A DNA stretch of 64,000 bases from Bacillus sp. B15-48 (GTDB taxonomy: Bacteria > Bacillota > Bacilli > Bacillales > Cytobacillaceae), in contig NZ_WOFU01000008.1 in NCBI RefSeq assembly GCF_016879755.1, forward strand, positions 62,001 to 126,000. The letters are read 5' to 3'. Position 1 is the stretch's first letter, and each line of letters opens with the position of its first letter. A model generated the notes under the pieces. It was not told the DNA's origin. It saw only the letters and a list, made by a program, of their open reading frames with translations, and did no database searches. A program made the translations under genes and the position numbers. Below, piece after piece: positions 1-9,230 of this stretch.

Positions 1-336
1 ACCGAATTAGTAAACGATTCGAAAACTCTGGAAAGAAATTACTCAATTTCTAATGAGAGGTATAGTCATAACTCAGAGAAAGTGAAGCTAAATCTTGTAT
101 CCAGATTAAATCGGATTGAGGGTCAGGTTCGGGGTATAAAAGGATTAATTGAAAGAGATACGTATTGTGATGATGTGATCATACAGATTTCTGCCATTCA
201 AGCGGCTTTAAACAGCGTTGCAAAAATTCTACTTGAAGGTCATATGAAAAACTGTGTTGTAGACAGAATTCAAGAAGGCGATATAGAAGTTTTAGATGAG
301 TTACTCGTAACGATTCAAAAATTAATGAAAAAATGA
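1..336 (+). CDS. csoR: CsoR-family copper-sensing repressor (5' end outside window)
   Basis: Metal-sensing repressor of the CsoR family, which binds DNA when apo and releases copper-export genes when Cu(I) binds. The frame is open to base 1, so the true start may lie upstream; a GTG at 82 is an internal candidate but would trim the N-terminal arm. The core RLNRIEGQVRG is followed by the Cu(I) triad: Cys in TYCDDV, then His and Cys in EGHMKNC, the C-H-C arrangement of true copper CsoRs. It ends 15 bases before the copA remnant, the usual csoR-cop order. The family call is firm; the start is not. Confidence 0.85.
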   Translation, partial: TELVNDSKTLERNYSISNERYSHNSEKVKLNLVSRLNRIEGQVRGIKGLIERDTYCDDVIIQISAIQAALNSVAKILLEGHMKNCVVDRIQEGDIEVLDELLVTIQKLMKK

Positions 337-351
337 AGGGAGGTATGAGAT

Positions 352-1187
352 GTGGCTGAAAAAACATTAAACATAGAAGGCATGACCTGTGCATCTTGCG
401 CACAAACAGTTGAAAAAGCAACAAAGAAATTGCCTGGTGTGCAATCATCAAGTGTGAATCTAGCAACAGAAAAGCTAAGTATAAACTTTGATGAAAACGC
501 TGTATCCATACAGGATATTCAAGCAGCTGTTGATAAAGCAGTTATAAAGCGATAACGGCGGACACCGAAAATAAAACGTTCGCAATTACGGGCATGACCT
601 GTGCTTCTTGTGTCCAAACCATTGAAAAAGCAACAAGAAAACTTAATGGTGTTTTGGAATCCAACGTAAATTTAGCTACGGAAAAAATGAACATTCAATA
701 TGACGGTTCTGAAGTTTCGGTTTCTGATATTCTGAGTGCTGTTTCAAATGCAGGATATGAAGCACATGAAGATATTGCTTCATCACAATCAGTTGATGAA
801 GATCAAAAACAAAAGGCAATTAAAAATCTTTGGAAAAGGTTCTGGATATCCGCGTTGTTTACCGCACCTCTACTATATATTGCGATGGGTCATTTAGTGG
901 GAGCACCATTGCCTGGAATTATTGATCCATTCATAAATCCAGAAGGGTTTGTAATTATACAGCTCATGCTAACGTTACCTGTGGTCATTGTAAACAAAAG
1001 TATCTATTCTTCGGGTTTTAAAACATTGTTCCGCGGACATCCGAATATGGACGCTTTAATTGCAATTGGTACAGGAGCTGCATTTGCATATGGTATATTC
1101 GCGACAATCATGATTTTTTCCGGAAATGTAAGTTTTGCAGATGATTTATATTTTGAAACCGCAGCAGTTATTTTAACCAGGAGCTAG
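352..1187 (+). pseudogene. copA remnant (copper P-type ATPase, frameshifted and truncated)
   Basis: N-terminal third of a CopA-type copper-exporting P1B ATPase. The first frame (352-555) holds one heavy-metal-associated domain with GMTCASC. One base appears to be missing near 542 (a GG reduced to G), because the next frame continues directly into a second HMA domain (MTCASC at 594) and the first membrane helices. Homology stops after AAVILT near 1175. The phosphorylation (DKTGT), CPC and ATP-binding regions are absent, so no functional ATPase can be made. The first frame could still yield a free 67-residue CopZ-like domain. An intact copA follows at 1846. Confidence 0.88.
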
Positions 1188-1268
1188 ACCCATTAACTTT
1201 TTAATAGCTTCTGAAGTCTTTCCTTTTGTTAACGTCTCTAGATATTTTCCTAATGTAATCATGAGTAC
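1176..1268 (-). pseudogene. Inverted copA fragment
   Basis: Read on the minus strand, this stretch encodes LMITLGKYLETLTKGKT and then SEAIKKLMGL, which is the piece of CopA that should follow AAVIL in the truncated copy just upstream. It is therefore the next segment of the same gene flipped in place. The rest of the gene is gone. The breakpoints near 1176 and 1268 are inferred from where the two reading directions meet. Confidence 0.8.
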
Positions 1269-1308
1269 CATTTATTTAATCTGTGAACAAATTTCAAATA
1301 AACAAAAC

Positions 1309-1343
1309 TACCCTTTACATAGGGTACTAGGGTATCCTATAAT
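1309..1343 (+). promoter_or_regulatory. CsoR-type operator overlapping a promoter
   Basis: TACCCT-N6-AGGGTA (1309-1326) is a perfect inverted repeat of the GC-centred kind bound by CsoR. It overlaps a -35 box TTACAT (1315-1320), which is followed after 17 bases by a perfect -10 TATAAT (1338-1343). It would drive the csoR stump and copZ downstream. Binding is inferred from the operator form and its place in a copper locus. Confidence 0.72.
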
Positions 1344-1401
1344 AGAGGTGAGGATGAATGGCACCCGAATTACTAAAGGGTCTTGTGAATGAAGAAAATT
1401 G

Positions 1402-1512
1402 AAACTTCTTCTCGAAGCTCATTTGAGAAACGGTGTTGTCGAAAAATTAAGGAAGGCGATATGAAAATTTTGGATGAAGTATTAATAACCATTCAAAAAA
1501 TAATAAATAAAA
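1402..1512 (+). pseudogene. csoR C-terminal remnant
   Basis: The translation reads KLLLEAHLRNGVVEK, then a one-base frame change, then KEGDMKILDEVLITIQK. This matches the C-terminal half of CsoR (compare LLEGHMKNC and DIEVLDELLVTIQK in the copy at 1-336). The last copper-binding Cys is replaced by Gly, the frame is broken and the N-terminal half is missing, so it is non-functional. It sits directly before copZ, as expected for a former csoR-copZ-copA operon. Confidence 0.75.
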
Positions 1513-1525
1513 GGAGACGATTAGA

Positions 1526-1732
1526 ATGGAAAAAGTAACTCTTAATGTACAAGGAATGTCTTGTAACCACTGTGTTAAATCGATTGAAGGTAGTGTGGGT
1601 GAACTCAAAGGAGTAGCCAATGTCAAAGTACAACTTGAAAATGGAACTGTAGAGGTTGAATACAATGTCAATGAAGTAACTTTAGAGGCTATTAAAGAAA
1701 CAATTGATGATCAAGGTTACGATGTAAATTAA
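1526..1732 (+). CDS. copZ: Copper chaperone CopZ
   Basis: Cytosolic copper chaperone that delivers Cu(I) to the CopA exporter. It is 68 residues long, the family's usual size, and is one ferredoxin-like HMA domain with the metal site MSCNHC near residues 11-16. The AAGGAG ribosome site just upstream supports the ATG. It follows the csoR stump and its operator/promoter, and a terminator separates it from copA, which has its own upstream repeat. Confidence 0.93.
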   Translation: MEKVTLNVQGMSCNHCVKSIEGSVGELKGVANVKVQLENGTVEVEYNVNEVTLEAIKETIDDQGYDVN

Positions 1733-1740
1733 TACTACAT

Positions 1741-1775
1741 GAGAGTAGTGCTAAATTGAGCACGCTCTCTATTTT
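1741..1775 (+). terminator. Terminator after copZ
   Basis: Stem GAGAG-TA-GTGCT pairs with AGCAC-G-CTCTC and is followed by TATTTT. The T-run is short, so read-through into copA is possible. Confidence 0.65.
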
Positions 1776-1783
1776 CCAAAAAA

Positions 1784-1804
1784 ATATACCCTGTAATAGT
1801 ATAT
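1784..1804 (+). promoter_or_regulatory. Candidate copper-responsive operator before copA
   Basis: Inverted repeat ATATAC-N9-GTATAT enclosing CCCT, about 40 bases before copA. It resembles a degenerate CsoR site but is weaker than the one at 1309. Confidence 0.45.
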
Positions 1805-1845
1805 GATTAAATCAAAATGAGATGGAACCTATGTAAGGAGGGAAA

Positions 1846-4278
1846 ATGATTATGGACGTTCAGACAAATACAAAGGTACAGTCCAATTTAGGGGAAAATG
1901 TCACCTTGAATATTACCGGAATGACTTGTGCAGCATGCTCAACAAGAATTGAAAAAAACTTGTCAAAAGTACCCGGAGTCGAAAAAGCAAATGTCAATCT
2001 TGCTACTGAAAAAGCATCTGTTACCTTTAATCCTGCTGAAGTTTCTGTCGAAGACCTTATTGCAAAAGTAAAAAAGACTGGCTATGGTGTTCAGGAAGAA
2101 AAGGTTCAGCTAACTATTACTGGGATGACTTGCGCAGCATGTTCAACCCGGATTGAAAAAGGGCTAAATAAGGTAGATGGGGTAACAAAGGCAGTTGTCA
2201 ATTTAGCAACGGAAAAAGCGAGTGTTGAGTTTATTCCAGGAAATACAAATGTCGATCAATTGCTACAGGCTGTCAAAAAAGCAGGGTACGATGCCCAAGT
2301 AATCGGAGAAACAGATGATGATTATGAACGGAGTGCCCATGAAAAAGCCTATAAAAAGCAAAAAATTAAATTTGCCATCGGTGCTATTATATCCATCCCT
2401 TTCTTAATACAGATGATATCGGACTTTACGATGGAATTCGGAAATGGTCACTTCTTCCATATGAGTCCTTGGCTACAATTCTTACTGGCCACTCCAGTTC
2501 AGTTTTATGTAGGCGGTCATTACTATCGTGATGCCTTTAATGCTGTCCGTGGTGGCAGTGCGAATATGGCTGTGCTCGTTACCCTTGGAACATCAGCAGC
2601 TTATTTTTATAGTTTAGTCGTAACAATTATGGGAACTGGTCAATTTTTATACTTTGAAGCGGCTGTTATTGTTATGACACTAATTGTTCTTGGAAAACTC
2701 CTTGAAACAAGGGCAAAAGGACAGACTTCAGAAGCGATTAAGACACTCGTGGGGCTCCAAGCGAAAACGGCCCGGGTGATCCGTGATGGAGTCGAAATGG
2801 ATATCCCTATTGAAGAAGTTCAATTAAATGATATCATTTTTGTTCGAGCAGGAGAAAAAATTCCGGTCGACGGGGAGATTATTGAAGGTAGTACATCTGT
2901 TGATGAATCAATGTTAACGGGTGAGAGTATGCCAGTTACAAAGAATAATGGTGACTCCGTTATCGGTGCGACGATCAATAAACATGGTTCTTTTAAATTC
3001 AAAGCAACAAAAGTCGGAAAAGATACGGCATTGTCACAAATTATCAAACTTGTTGAGGAGGCTCAAGGCTCTAAAGCCCCAATCCAACATCTTGTTGATA
3101 AAATTTCAGGAATCTTTGTTCCGATTGTTATTGTTATTGCTATAGCTACGTTCGCGATAACTTATTTCATAGTAGGATTTATACCGGCATTAGTTAGTAC
3201 GATTGCAGTTCTTGTCATTGCCTGCCCATGTGCCTTAGGCTTGGCAACACCTACGGCGGTTATGGTTGGTACCGGAAAAGGGGCAGAGAATGGTCTTCTT
3301 ATTAAAGGAGCCGAACACCTTCAAAATTCACAACGAGTTACAACAGTGGTTTTAGACAAGACTGGTACGATTACAAAGGGTGAACCAGATGTGACTGATA
3401 TCATTTCATACGGAACCTATTCAGAAGAAGAATTACTGAAACTTGCGGCATCCGCTGAAAAAGGATCTGAACACCCACTAGGCGAGGCGATTGTCAATAA
3501 TGCAAAAGAAAAAGGGTTGAAACTTCTCGAAGGTCAAAACTTTGCTGCCATACCAGGCCATGGAATTCAAGTTGAAATCGATAATAAATTCGTGTTAATC
3601 GGGAACAAAAGATTAATGATAAAAAATAAAGTGGAAATAAATGACGCTTTAATCAGAATGGAAAAACTTGAGGGTGAAGGGAAAACTGCGATGCTAATGG
3701 CTATAGACGGCATGATTGCTGGCATCATTGCAGTAGCTGATACCGTAAAAGAAACTTCAGCAGAAGCAATTAAGCAAATGAAGCAATTAGGCATTGAAGT
3801 CATTATGATAACCGGTGACAACCGTCTAACGGCAGAGGCCATTGCCAAGGAAGTCGGGGTAGATCGGGTCCTTGCAGAGGTTCTTCCAGAGGATAAGTCG
3901 GCAGAAGTGGAAAAGTTAAAGCAAGATGGGAAAATCGTTGCGATGGTCGGAGACGGAATCAATGATGCTCCTGCTCTAGCAGCTGCAAATGTTGGGATTG
4001 CGATTGGAACTGGAACAGATGTTGCAATTGAGGCGGCGGATATTACACTGATGCGAGGCGATTTAATGGGAATTGTTGATACCCTCCGACTCTCAAAAGC
4101 AACGATGCGGAAAATTCGCCAAAATCTTTTCTGGGCATTTGCTTATAATGTTATCCTCATTCCGGTTGCAGCTTTCGGCTTTCTAAATCCGATCCTAGCT
4201 GGTGCAGCCATGGCATTTAGTTCTGTATCGGTTGTGGGAAATACATTGTTCTTGCGGAAGTGGCAGCCAGTAAGATAA
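1846..4278 (+). CDS. copA: Copper-exporting P-type ATPase CopA
   Basis: Membrane P1B-type ATPase that pumps Cu(I) out of the cell. The 810 residues carry two N-terminal HMA domains (CAAC at 28-31 and 96-99), the TGES actuator motif, the transmembrane CPC copper site (460-462), the phosphorylated Asp of DKTGT (504), SEHPLG and GDGINDAP, so every catalytic element is present. The ATG has an AAGGAGGG site at good spacing. This is the working copy; the upstream copA is a remnant with a different sequence, which suggests two diverged copper operons once lay here. Confidence 0.97.
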   Translation: MIMDVQTNTKVQSNLGENVTLNITGMTCAACSTRIEKNLSKVPGVEKANVNLATEKASVTFNPAEVSVEDLIAKVKKTGYGVQEEKVQLTITGMTCAACSTRIEKGLNKVDGVTKAVVNLATEKASVEFIPGNTNVDQLLQAVKKAGYDAQVIGETDDDYERSAHEKAYKKQKIKFAIGAIISIPFLIQMISDFTMEFGNGHFFHMSPWLQFLLATPVQFYVGGHYYRDAFNAVRGGSANMAVLVTLGTSAAYFYSLVVTIMGTGQFLYFEAAVIVMTLIVLGKLLETRAKGQTSEAIKTLVGLQAKTARVIRDGVEMDIPIEEVQLNDIIFVRAGEKIPVDGEIIEGSTSVDESMLTGESMPVTKNNGDSVIGATINKHGSFKFKATKVGKDTALSQIIKLVEEAQGSKAPIQHLVDKISGIFVPIVIVIAIATFAITYFIVGFIPALVSTIAVLVIACPCALGLATPTAVMVGTGKGAENGLLIKGAEHLQNSQRVTTVVLDKTGTITKGEPDVTDIISYGTYSEEELLKLAASAEKGSEHPLGEAIVNNAKEKGLKLLEGQNFAAIPGHGIQVEIDNKFVLIGNKRLMIKNKVEINDALIRMEKLEGEGKTAMLMAIDGMIAGIIAVADTVKETSAEAIKQMKQLGIEVIMITGDNRLTAEAIAKEVGVDRVLAEVLPEDKSAEVEKLKQDGKIVAMVGDGINDAPALAAANVGIAIGTGTDVAIEAADITLMRGDLMGIVDTLRLSKATMRKIRQNLFWAFAYNVILIPVAAFGFLNPILAGAAMAFSSVSVVGNTLFLRKWQPVR

Positions 4279-4340
4279 ATTTAGGTAATCTAATTTTAAC
4301 GTTTTCTTGATATTCTCTACAATAAACAGTAAAAAACCTG

Positions 4341-4383
4341 CACCTCCATTGTTCGTTTTGCTTAACAATGGGGGTGTATTTTA
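4341..4383 (+). terminator. Terminator after copA
   Basis: CACCTCCATTGTT pairs with AACAATGGGGGTG (one G-T pair), followed by TATTTTAAT. Confidence 0.8.
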
Positions 4384-4423
4384 ATATTGAATCGATGGAC
4401 ATAATAGCATAAATTAACGGAGT

Positions 4424-5056
4424 ATGGTGATTATCTTGGATGAAAATTTAAATGAAATAATTAAAAAGAGATACAATCGAATTTCAGGAATTTACGAGCT
4501 TATGGATCGAATGATTAAACAAGAGTGGAGAAAACAATTACTTTCGAATGTATCTGGGAATGTGCTTGAAGTAGGAATTGGAACAGGTGCAAATCTCCCT
4601 TACTATCGTGAAGATATTGTTTCTTTAACGGGCATTGACTTTAGTAAAGGGATGCTTAAGCATGCGAACGAAAAAATAGCGTTAGGAAACTTTCGGTTTC
4701 CCATTGAATTAATGGAAGCAGACATTCAAGAGCTCCCTTTCCCTGATAATAAGTTTGATTCTATTGTAGCAACATGTGTTTTTTGTTCAGTTCCTAATCC
4801 AGAAAAAGGACTTAAAGAGTTGAAAAGAGTGTGTAAACCAACTGGCCGTATCTTTATGTTAGAACATATGAGGAGTGAAAATAAGGCAGTTGGTCGGATG
4901 ATGGATATTTTAAATCCATTAACGGTAAGGTTGTGGGGAGCAAATATTAATCGAGAAACACTAAAACATATTGGGCGATCCAACCTTAAAATTGAAATGA
5001 ACACACCATTAATGAGTTCGATTATGAGGGAATTAATAATCGCTCCAAAAGAATAA
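4424..5056 (+). CDS. Class I SAM-dependent methyltransferase
   Basis: Cytosolic methyltransferase of the UbiE/Methyltransf_11 type. It has the SAM-binding loop VLEVGIGTGANLPYY, the acidic residue after strand 2 (GIDFSKGML), ADIQELPFPDNKFD, and a post-motif EHM. The substrate cannot be told. ACGGAG lies one base before this ATG, so the GTG at 4427 or the TTG at 4436 may be the real start. It stands between copA and a YdhK-type lipoprotein; similar methyltransferases occur beside metal-resistance genes in bacilli, but a copper role is only suggested by position. Confidence 0.82.
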   Translation: MVIILDENLNEIIKKRYNRISGIYELMDRMIKQEWRKQLLSNVSGNVLEVGIGTGANLPYYREDIVSLTGIDFSKGMLKHANEKIALGNFRFPIELMEADIQELPFPDNKFDSIVATCVFCSVPNPEKGLKELKRVCKPTGRIFMLEHMRSENKAVGRMMDILNPLTVRLWGANINRETLKHIGRSNLKIEMNTPLMSSIMRELIIAPKE

Positions 5057-5221
5057 TTACAATTCAAGTTCATTAGAAAATGAACTGGACTTTTAAACAT
5101 TCAGCATTCTATGAGCCTCACTTACGTTAAAAGTATTTTCATAGTAAAAACATTAAAATTCATCAAATCTGCACATATTTCGATTATATTTATCATTGAT
5201 TACGAAAGGAGGATTTATGAA

Positions 5222-5860
5222 ATGCTTAAAAAGAACAGAAAAAAACTCATGATGACCCTATTAATAGCTTTATTATTGGTGTTAGGGGCTTGCGCAAACA
5301 ATAATGATGAAACACAATCTACAAATGAAGACTCAGAGAATGTCGAACAGGATTTGAATCAAGAAAATTCGGACACAGATTCTAATTCTGAAGAAGAAAT
5401 GGAAGAGATGGATCATAGCCATATGGACATGTCTAGCTCAGGTGAAGTACCTGAAGGATTGAAAGTAGCTGAAAATCCAACCTATCCAGTAGGGAGCAAA
5501 GCGATTATCCAAGACGCCCATATGGAAGGGATGAAGGACGCTGAAGCAACGATTGCAGGGGCTTATGAAACAACTGTTTATACGATTTCATATACACCTA
5601 CTACTGGTGGAGAAAGAGTAGAAAATCATAAATGGGTTATACACGAAGAACTGATAGATGCTGGCGATGCACCGTTGGCACCAGGAACGGAAGTGAAAAC
5701 AGACGCATCACATATGCAAGGGATGGAAGGTGCGGCAGTAGAAATTGATTCAGCTGAAGAGACTACGGTTTATATGGTCGATTTTACAACTACTACCGGT
5801 GGTGAAGAAGTTAGAAATCATAAATGGGTAACAGAAGCTGAATTATCACCGGTTGAATAA
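5222..5860 (+). CDS. YdhK-type lipoprotein with two DUF1541 repeats
   Basis: Surface lipoprotein of 212 residues. A signal peptide ends in the lipobox LGAC (Cys24). An acidic linker with a Met/His patch (MDHSHMDM) leads to two homologous DUF1541 units, each with YPVGSKA-like or TEVKTDAS entries, a His-Met stretch (AHMEGM, SHMQGM), T-V-Y strands and an NHKWV end. The Met/His content and the place after copA suggest metal binding at the cell surface, but this is inference. The start is ATG 5222, with AAGGAGG nine bases upstream; a longer in-frame reading from 5111 lacks a ribosome site and would bury the signal peptide. Confidence 0.88.
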   Translation: MLKKNRKKLMMTLLIALLLVLGACANNNDETQSTNEDSENVEQDLNQENSDTDSNSEEEMEEMDHSHMDMSSSGEVPEGLKVAENPTYPVGSKAIIQDAHMEGMKDAEATIAGAYETTVYTISYTPTTGGERVENHKWVIHEELIDAGDAPLAPGTEVKTDASHMQGMEGAAVEIDSAEETTVYMVDFTTTTGGEEVRNHKWVTEAELSPVE

Positions 5861-5941
5861 AAGAAAAATCGTTGAAAAAATATTTTAATCATAATATGAG
5901 TCTAACGGTTCCGATAATACACAGGATAATGAACAACCAAT

Positions 5942-5987
5942 AAACGATGTACTTTCATGCTCCATTGCAAAGTGCATCGTTTTTTTC
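5942..5987 (+). terminator. Terminator after the lipoprotein gene
   Basis: AAACGATGTACTTT pairs with AAAGTGCATCGTTT across a 13-base loop, followed by TTTT. Confidence 0.8.
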
Positions 5988-6076
5988 ACAGGCTGGGGAA
6001 TTGGACATAAAATAGATGAAGCGTAAAAACTTATTAAATCAGCTTATGATTGGGTAAGTTTTTTGCTTTTAAGAAT

Positions 6077-6108
6077 GAAAAAAGGATCGGTTAGAGCACC
6101 GATCCTTT
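6077..6108 (-). terminator. Terminator of the small secreted-protein gene
   Basis: AAAGGATCGGT/ACCGATCCTTT with a T-run in the minus direction. The stem overlaps the last codons and stop of the gene at 6091-6363. Confidence 0.8.
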
Positions 6109-6363
6109 AATTGAATCCTCTTTCATTTGATCCATTGTTTGCTGAGTTGGAGCCATTGGTCCTGCTTGGCCATTGCTACCATGGCAGTCATTGTACATTT
6201 GTTCCAGTTCGTCGTTAGAAAAATCCGGGTGCATTTTTTGCATTAACGGTAGCATATTTTGAAAACTCCATTTTCCGTCTACTCCATCTGTTTGTGCAAA
6301 AGCAAATGTTCCTGCCCCAAGAATAAACGCTCCAGTTAAAATGGCGATCATTAGTTTTTTCAT
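6091..6363 (-). CDS. Small secreted protein, function unknown
   Basis: A 90-residue protein with a clear Sec signal peptide (MKKLMIAILTGAFILGAG, cleavage after TFAFA). The mature part has the motif MHPDFSNDELEQMYNDCHG, with a single Cys-His pair, and then a Gln/Met-rich tail. I do not recognise a characterised family. A good ribosome site (GGGAGAGGAAAA) precedes the ATG, and a terminator overlaps its end, so it is a genuine single-gene unit. The His and Cys near Met residues, and the copper genes upstream, allow a metal-related role, without proof. Confidence 0.75.
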   Translation of the reverse strand: MKKLMIAILTGAFILGAGTFAFAQTDGVDGKWSFQNMLPLMQKMHPDFSNDELEQMYNDCHGSNGQAGPMAPTQQTMDQMKEDSIKGSVL

Positions 6364-6646
6364 TTGTTTTCCTCTCCCTTCTTAACTATATGATAATAGG
6401 AGAAAATCAAGAAAGTATGAAGAAATGCATAAGTATTTGATTTTCACAAAAGTTCTTTTTCCACGGCGTTTTTCTTTTTGGAGGCGTTTTTGACATTTCT
6501 CCTCTAAATTCACTTTTTTTTGCAAAAATTACAAAAGATTAATAGCTTATTAACGTATACTTCATGGGCTGTTAATAATCCACTATTAAAATACAAGTTG
6601 TACAAGGGATTACATACTATGAACAATAGTGGAGGGAATGGAAAAA

Positions 6647-8416
6647 ATGGAAAACAAAGATAATGCTACTTTAAACATGAATCGTCGTAAATTTTTGGGC
6701 TATTTAGGAACTGGGACAGCTGCTTTAGCTGCTGCTTCAGCTGGGTTGGGGACCTTGGCACCAGTAGCAGAAGCTGCCAATACGGCAGATCACCTTTATG
6801 GATATGATGATGTTAAGTTAAGTCCACAGGCGAAGCCACATGCATTTTTTAAACCAATTATGCCTACGACGGAGGATGATTTAGTCCTTGCTGATGGTTT
6901 CTCGTATGATGTGTTAGCGGCATATGGTGATGTCATTAACCCAAAAGGGGATACATTCGGATTTAACTGTGATTTTACAATTTATTTCCCAATCAACGGC
7001 TCGAATGAAAGAGGCTTGCTATGGGTAAACCTGGAATATATTAATGATAATTACATGAAAGAACAATATATGCCTTCCTTTATGCAAGGGACCAATCTTG
7101 ATACGAAAAGACGTTATCATCAAGGTGGTGCCGTCATTGAGGTATATAAAGACAAAAATGGAACTTGGAAGATGGATACTTCCTCTAAGTATGCAAGACG
7201 TTTAAATGGTTTTACTCCATTTGAAATTGTTGGACCAGCTCGAGGCAGTGCTGCGGTTGGCGGTGCAACAACAGCAATCGGTACGTGGGCGAACTGCTCA
7301 GGGGGAATGACATTGTGGAATACGCTATTGTCTTGTGAAGAGAATTTTGAGACACAGGCAAGAAGATCCAATTTGCCATCGGAGCATTATGGATGGGTTA
7401 TTGAGGTAGACCCGTTTGATGAAAAAGACGAGAACTTCAAGCCACGCAAGCATACTGCGCTTGGACGCTTTAATCATGAAAATACATGCATGGGACTTAC
7501 GAAAAGCGGCCGTATTGCTGTATACATGGGAGACGATAAACAAAACGCTTGTGTCTATAAATATGTTAGTAGTGGCAAATTCGATGCGGCAAAAGGGAAA
7601 GCGAATTCCAAATTGCTTGAAGATGGGACATTGTATGTAGCTAATTTTGCACAAGGCAGATGGGTGAAATTGGATGCAGCTGCAGTGGCTGCAAGGGTAC
7701 ATGCGTCAAATTTCTCAGTTCCAAATGTGTTAAAAATGAGAGACATGACGGTTGAGACCTTACGAGAAATGTTCCCTGTAAATGCTACCCAAGCCGATGT
7801 GATGGTAAACACACATGAAGCTGCGATCATCCTTGGTGGCACACCAACAGACCGCCCGGAAGATTTGGAAATTAGTCCTTTTGATAATTCGATTTTTATT
7901 GCTCATACGAATAACGCAGTACACGGGAATATCCATGGACATATTACACGCATTTTTGAAAAAGAAGATGACTTAGAATCTATGGAGTTTATGTTCGAAA
8001 TCTTTGCTGCAGGCGGACGCCAAAGCGGGTTCTCTGCTCCGGATAATTTAACGTTCGATAGCAATGCGAACATTTGGGTTGTAACAGACATGTCAGAGAG
8101 TAATATTGGCAAAGGTGTCTACGCTTGGCACGGAAATAACGGCTTATTCGTCCTTCCAACTCATGGCCAGAATGAAGGGGAGGCATTTCAATTCGCTTCC
8201 GGACCTAAAGGATCTGAATTAACCGGACCTTGGTTTACTACCGATGAAAAGACCCTGTTCTTGTCTGTTCAGCATCCGATTGAAAATTGGCCACGACGAA
8301 AAGGTGATACGGATCCGCTTCCGTCCGTTGTAGCCATTAAAGGATTTAAAGGGAATAACCTCGGTAAAGGAAATCAAGGCAATAACTTTGGTAAGGAAAC
8401 AAAGAGTAATAAATAG
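6647..8416 (+). CDS. PhoX-type (DUF839) Tat-exported protein
   Basis: A 589-residue secreted protein of the PhoX/DUF839 family, whose characterised members are Ca/Fe-dependent alkaline phosphatases. The N-terminus has a twin-arginine signal, NRRKFLGYLG, then an Ala-rich h-region and AEAA cleavage site. PhoX-like landmarks include GTWANCSGGMTLWNT, LSCEENFE, LGRFNHENTCMG and SAPDNLTFD. The start is taken at ATG 6647, ten bases after GGAGGG; the ATG at 6638 is too close to it. A Tat component gene follows 15 bases later. Phosphatase activity is inferred from family. Confidence 0.85.
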   Translation: MENKDNATLNMNRRKFLGYLGTGTAALAAASAGLGTLAPVAEAANTADHLYGYDDVKLSPQAKPHAFFKPIMPTTEDDLVLADGFSYDVLAAYGDVINPKGDTFGFNCDFTIYFPINGSNERGLLWVNLEYINDNYMKEQYMPSFMQGTNLDTKRRYHQGGAVIEVYKDKNGTWKMDTSSKYARRLNGFTPFEIVGPARGSAAVGGATTAIGTWANCSGGMTLWNTLLSCEENFETQARRSNLPSEHYGWVIEVDPFDEKDENFKPRKHTALGRFNHENTCMGLTKSGRIAVYMGDDKQNACVYKYVSSGKFDAAKGKANSKLLEDGTLYVANFAQGRWVKLDAAAVAARVHASNFSVPNVLKMRDMTVETLREMFPVNATQADVMVNTHEAAIILGGTPTDRPEDLEISPFDNSIFIAHTNNAVHGNIHGHITRIFEKEDDLESMEFMFEIFAAGGRQSGFSAPDNLTFDSNANIWVVTDMSESNIGKGVYAWHGNNGLFVLPTHGQNEGEAFQFASGPKGSELTGPWFTTDEKTLFLSVQHPIENWPRRKGDTDPLPSVVAIKGFKGNNLGKGNQGNNFGKETKSNK

Positions 8417-8431
8417 GAGGTACGAACAACC

Positions 8432-8653
8432 ATGCTATCCAATATTGGGATTCCAGGATTAATCTTAATCCTCGTCATCGCCTTGATCATATTCGGGCCT
8501 TCTAAGCTTCCGGAGATCGGCCGTGCTTTTGGCCGCACATTGACTGAGTTCAAGAGCGCAACGCGAGAACTCGTTTCTAGCGACGACGAAAAAGAAGAAA
8601 AGAAGCCTAACTTAACGGCTGTAGAAAAAGAAGTAGATAACAAAATAGTTTAA
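8432..8653 (+). CDS. tatA: Twin-arginine translocase subunit TatA
   Basis: A 73-residue TatA/TatE protein: a short N-terminal membrane helix ([12 protein letters not shown]), the [14 protein letters not shown] hinge and amphipathic helix, and a charged tail. It forms the pore-like part of the Tat export system with TatC, which is not in this window. It lies 15 bases after a Tat-signal protein, with a strong AGGAGG site, so the two are very likely co-transcribed and may be a dedicated substrate/translocase pair, as with phoD and tatAd in Bacillus subtilis. Confidence 0.94.
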   Translation: MLSNIGIPGLILILVIALIIFGPSKLPEIGRAFGRTLTEFKSATRELVSSDDEKEEKKPNLTAVEKEVDNKIV

Positions 8654-8720
8654 ACAATGCAATATATAAAGGTGTAGGCAGTATCAAATTAACGGTGCAA
8701 AAAATAGATTTCCCAATAAA

Positions 8721-8759
8721 TAGAGTGCTAAATCTCAACGATTTCAGCACTCTATTTTT
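8721..8759 (+). terminator. Terminator after tatA
   Basis: TAGAGTGCTAAAT pairs with ATTTCAGCACTCTA and is followed by TTTT. Confidence 0.8.
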
Positions 8760-8847
8760 GTTATACTGTCAATATTTTGGAAGAATTAGCGTGCGAAATC
8801 GTAAAGTAAAGGCTTGTCCTTAATCGAGTAATTAGTGAAAGCATAAT

Positions 8848-9030
8848 AAGGGGAGATTTTCCGGTTAAATGCAGAATGGAGCTCGTTTCGGGGGATATAA
8901 GGGGAGTTTTTCCGGTTATGCACATAAAAATCCTCCATTTTCACGATTATCGTGTTAATAGCGGTAATTTCTCCGTTTATTTAGGGAATTTTTAATGATA
9001 TTTTCTAATTAAGCGGAAATTTTCCGTCTA
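8848..9030. repeat. Cluster of four ~20-bp imperfect palindromes
   Basis: Copies at 8848-8867, 8899-8918, 8959-8979 and 9011-9030 follow the pattern AAgcGGaaaTTTTCCGtcTA (for example AAGCGGAAATTTTCCGTCTA). More copies lie at 34170-34240 and 35791-35862. The rest of the 8660-9230 gap shows no gene. Confidence 0.7.
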
Positions 9031-9230
9031 TTATTGATGAGTGTCCAGTGTCAAAGAAGGAAAGGCGGAATAACGATAAGAGCAGGAAAATTCCAACATG
9101 GTGCCTTGATTTTTTGTTTTTGCACCTCAAAAGAGAACCGTTAAGTATCACTTGTCTACATCTTTTTCTTGTGAAAATGAAAACTGTACGCTAGGGAATG
9201 GTTCCGAATAGCTTATTGCATTGTGTTGTA

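Noticed and set aside
3567-3962. 131-codon frame antisense to copA, and similar long antisense frames in the SLC13 and copA genes
   Set aside because: They arise from codon bias of the real genes on the other strand and show no independent signals.
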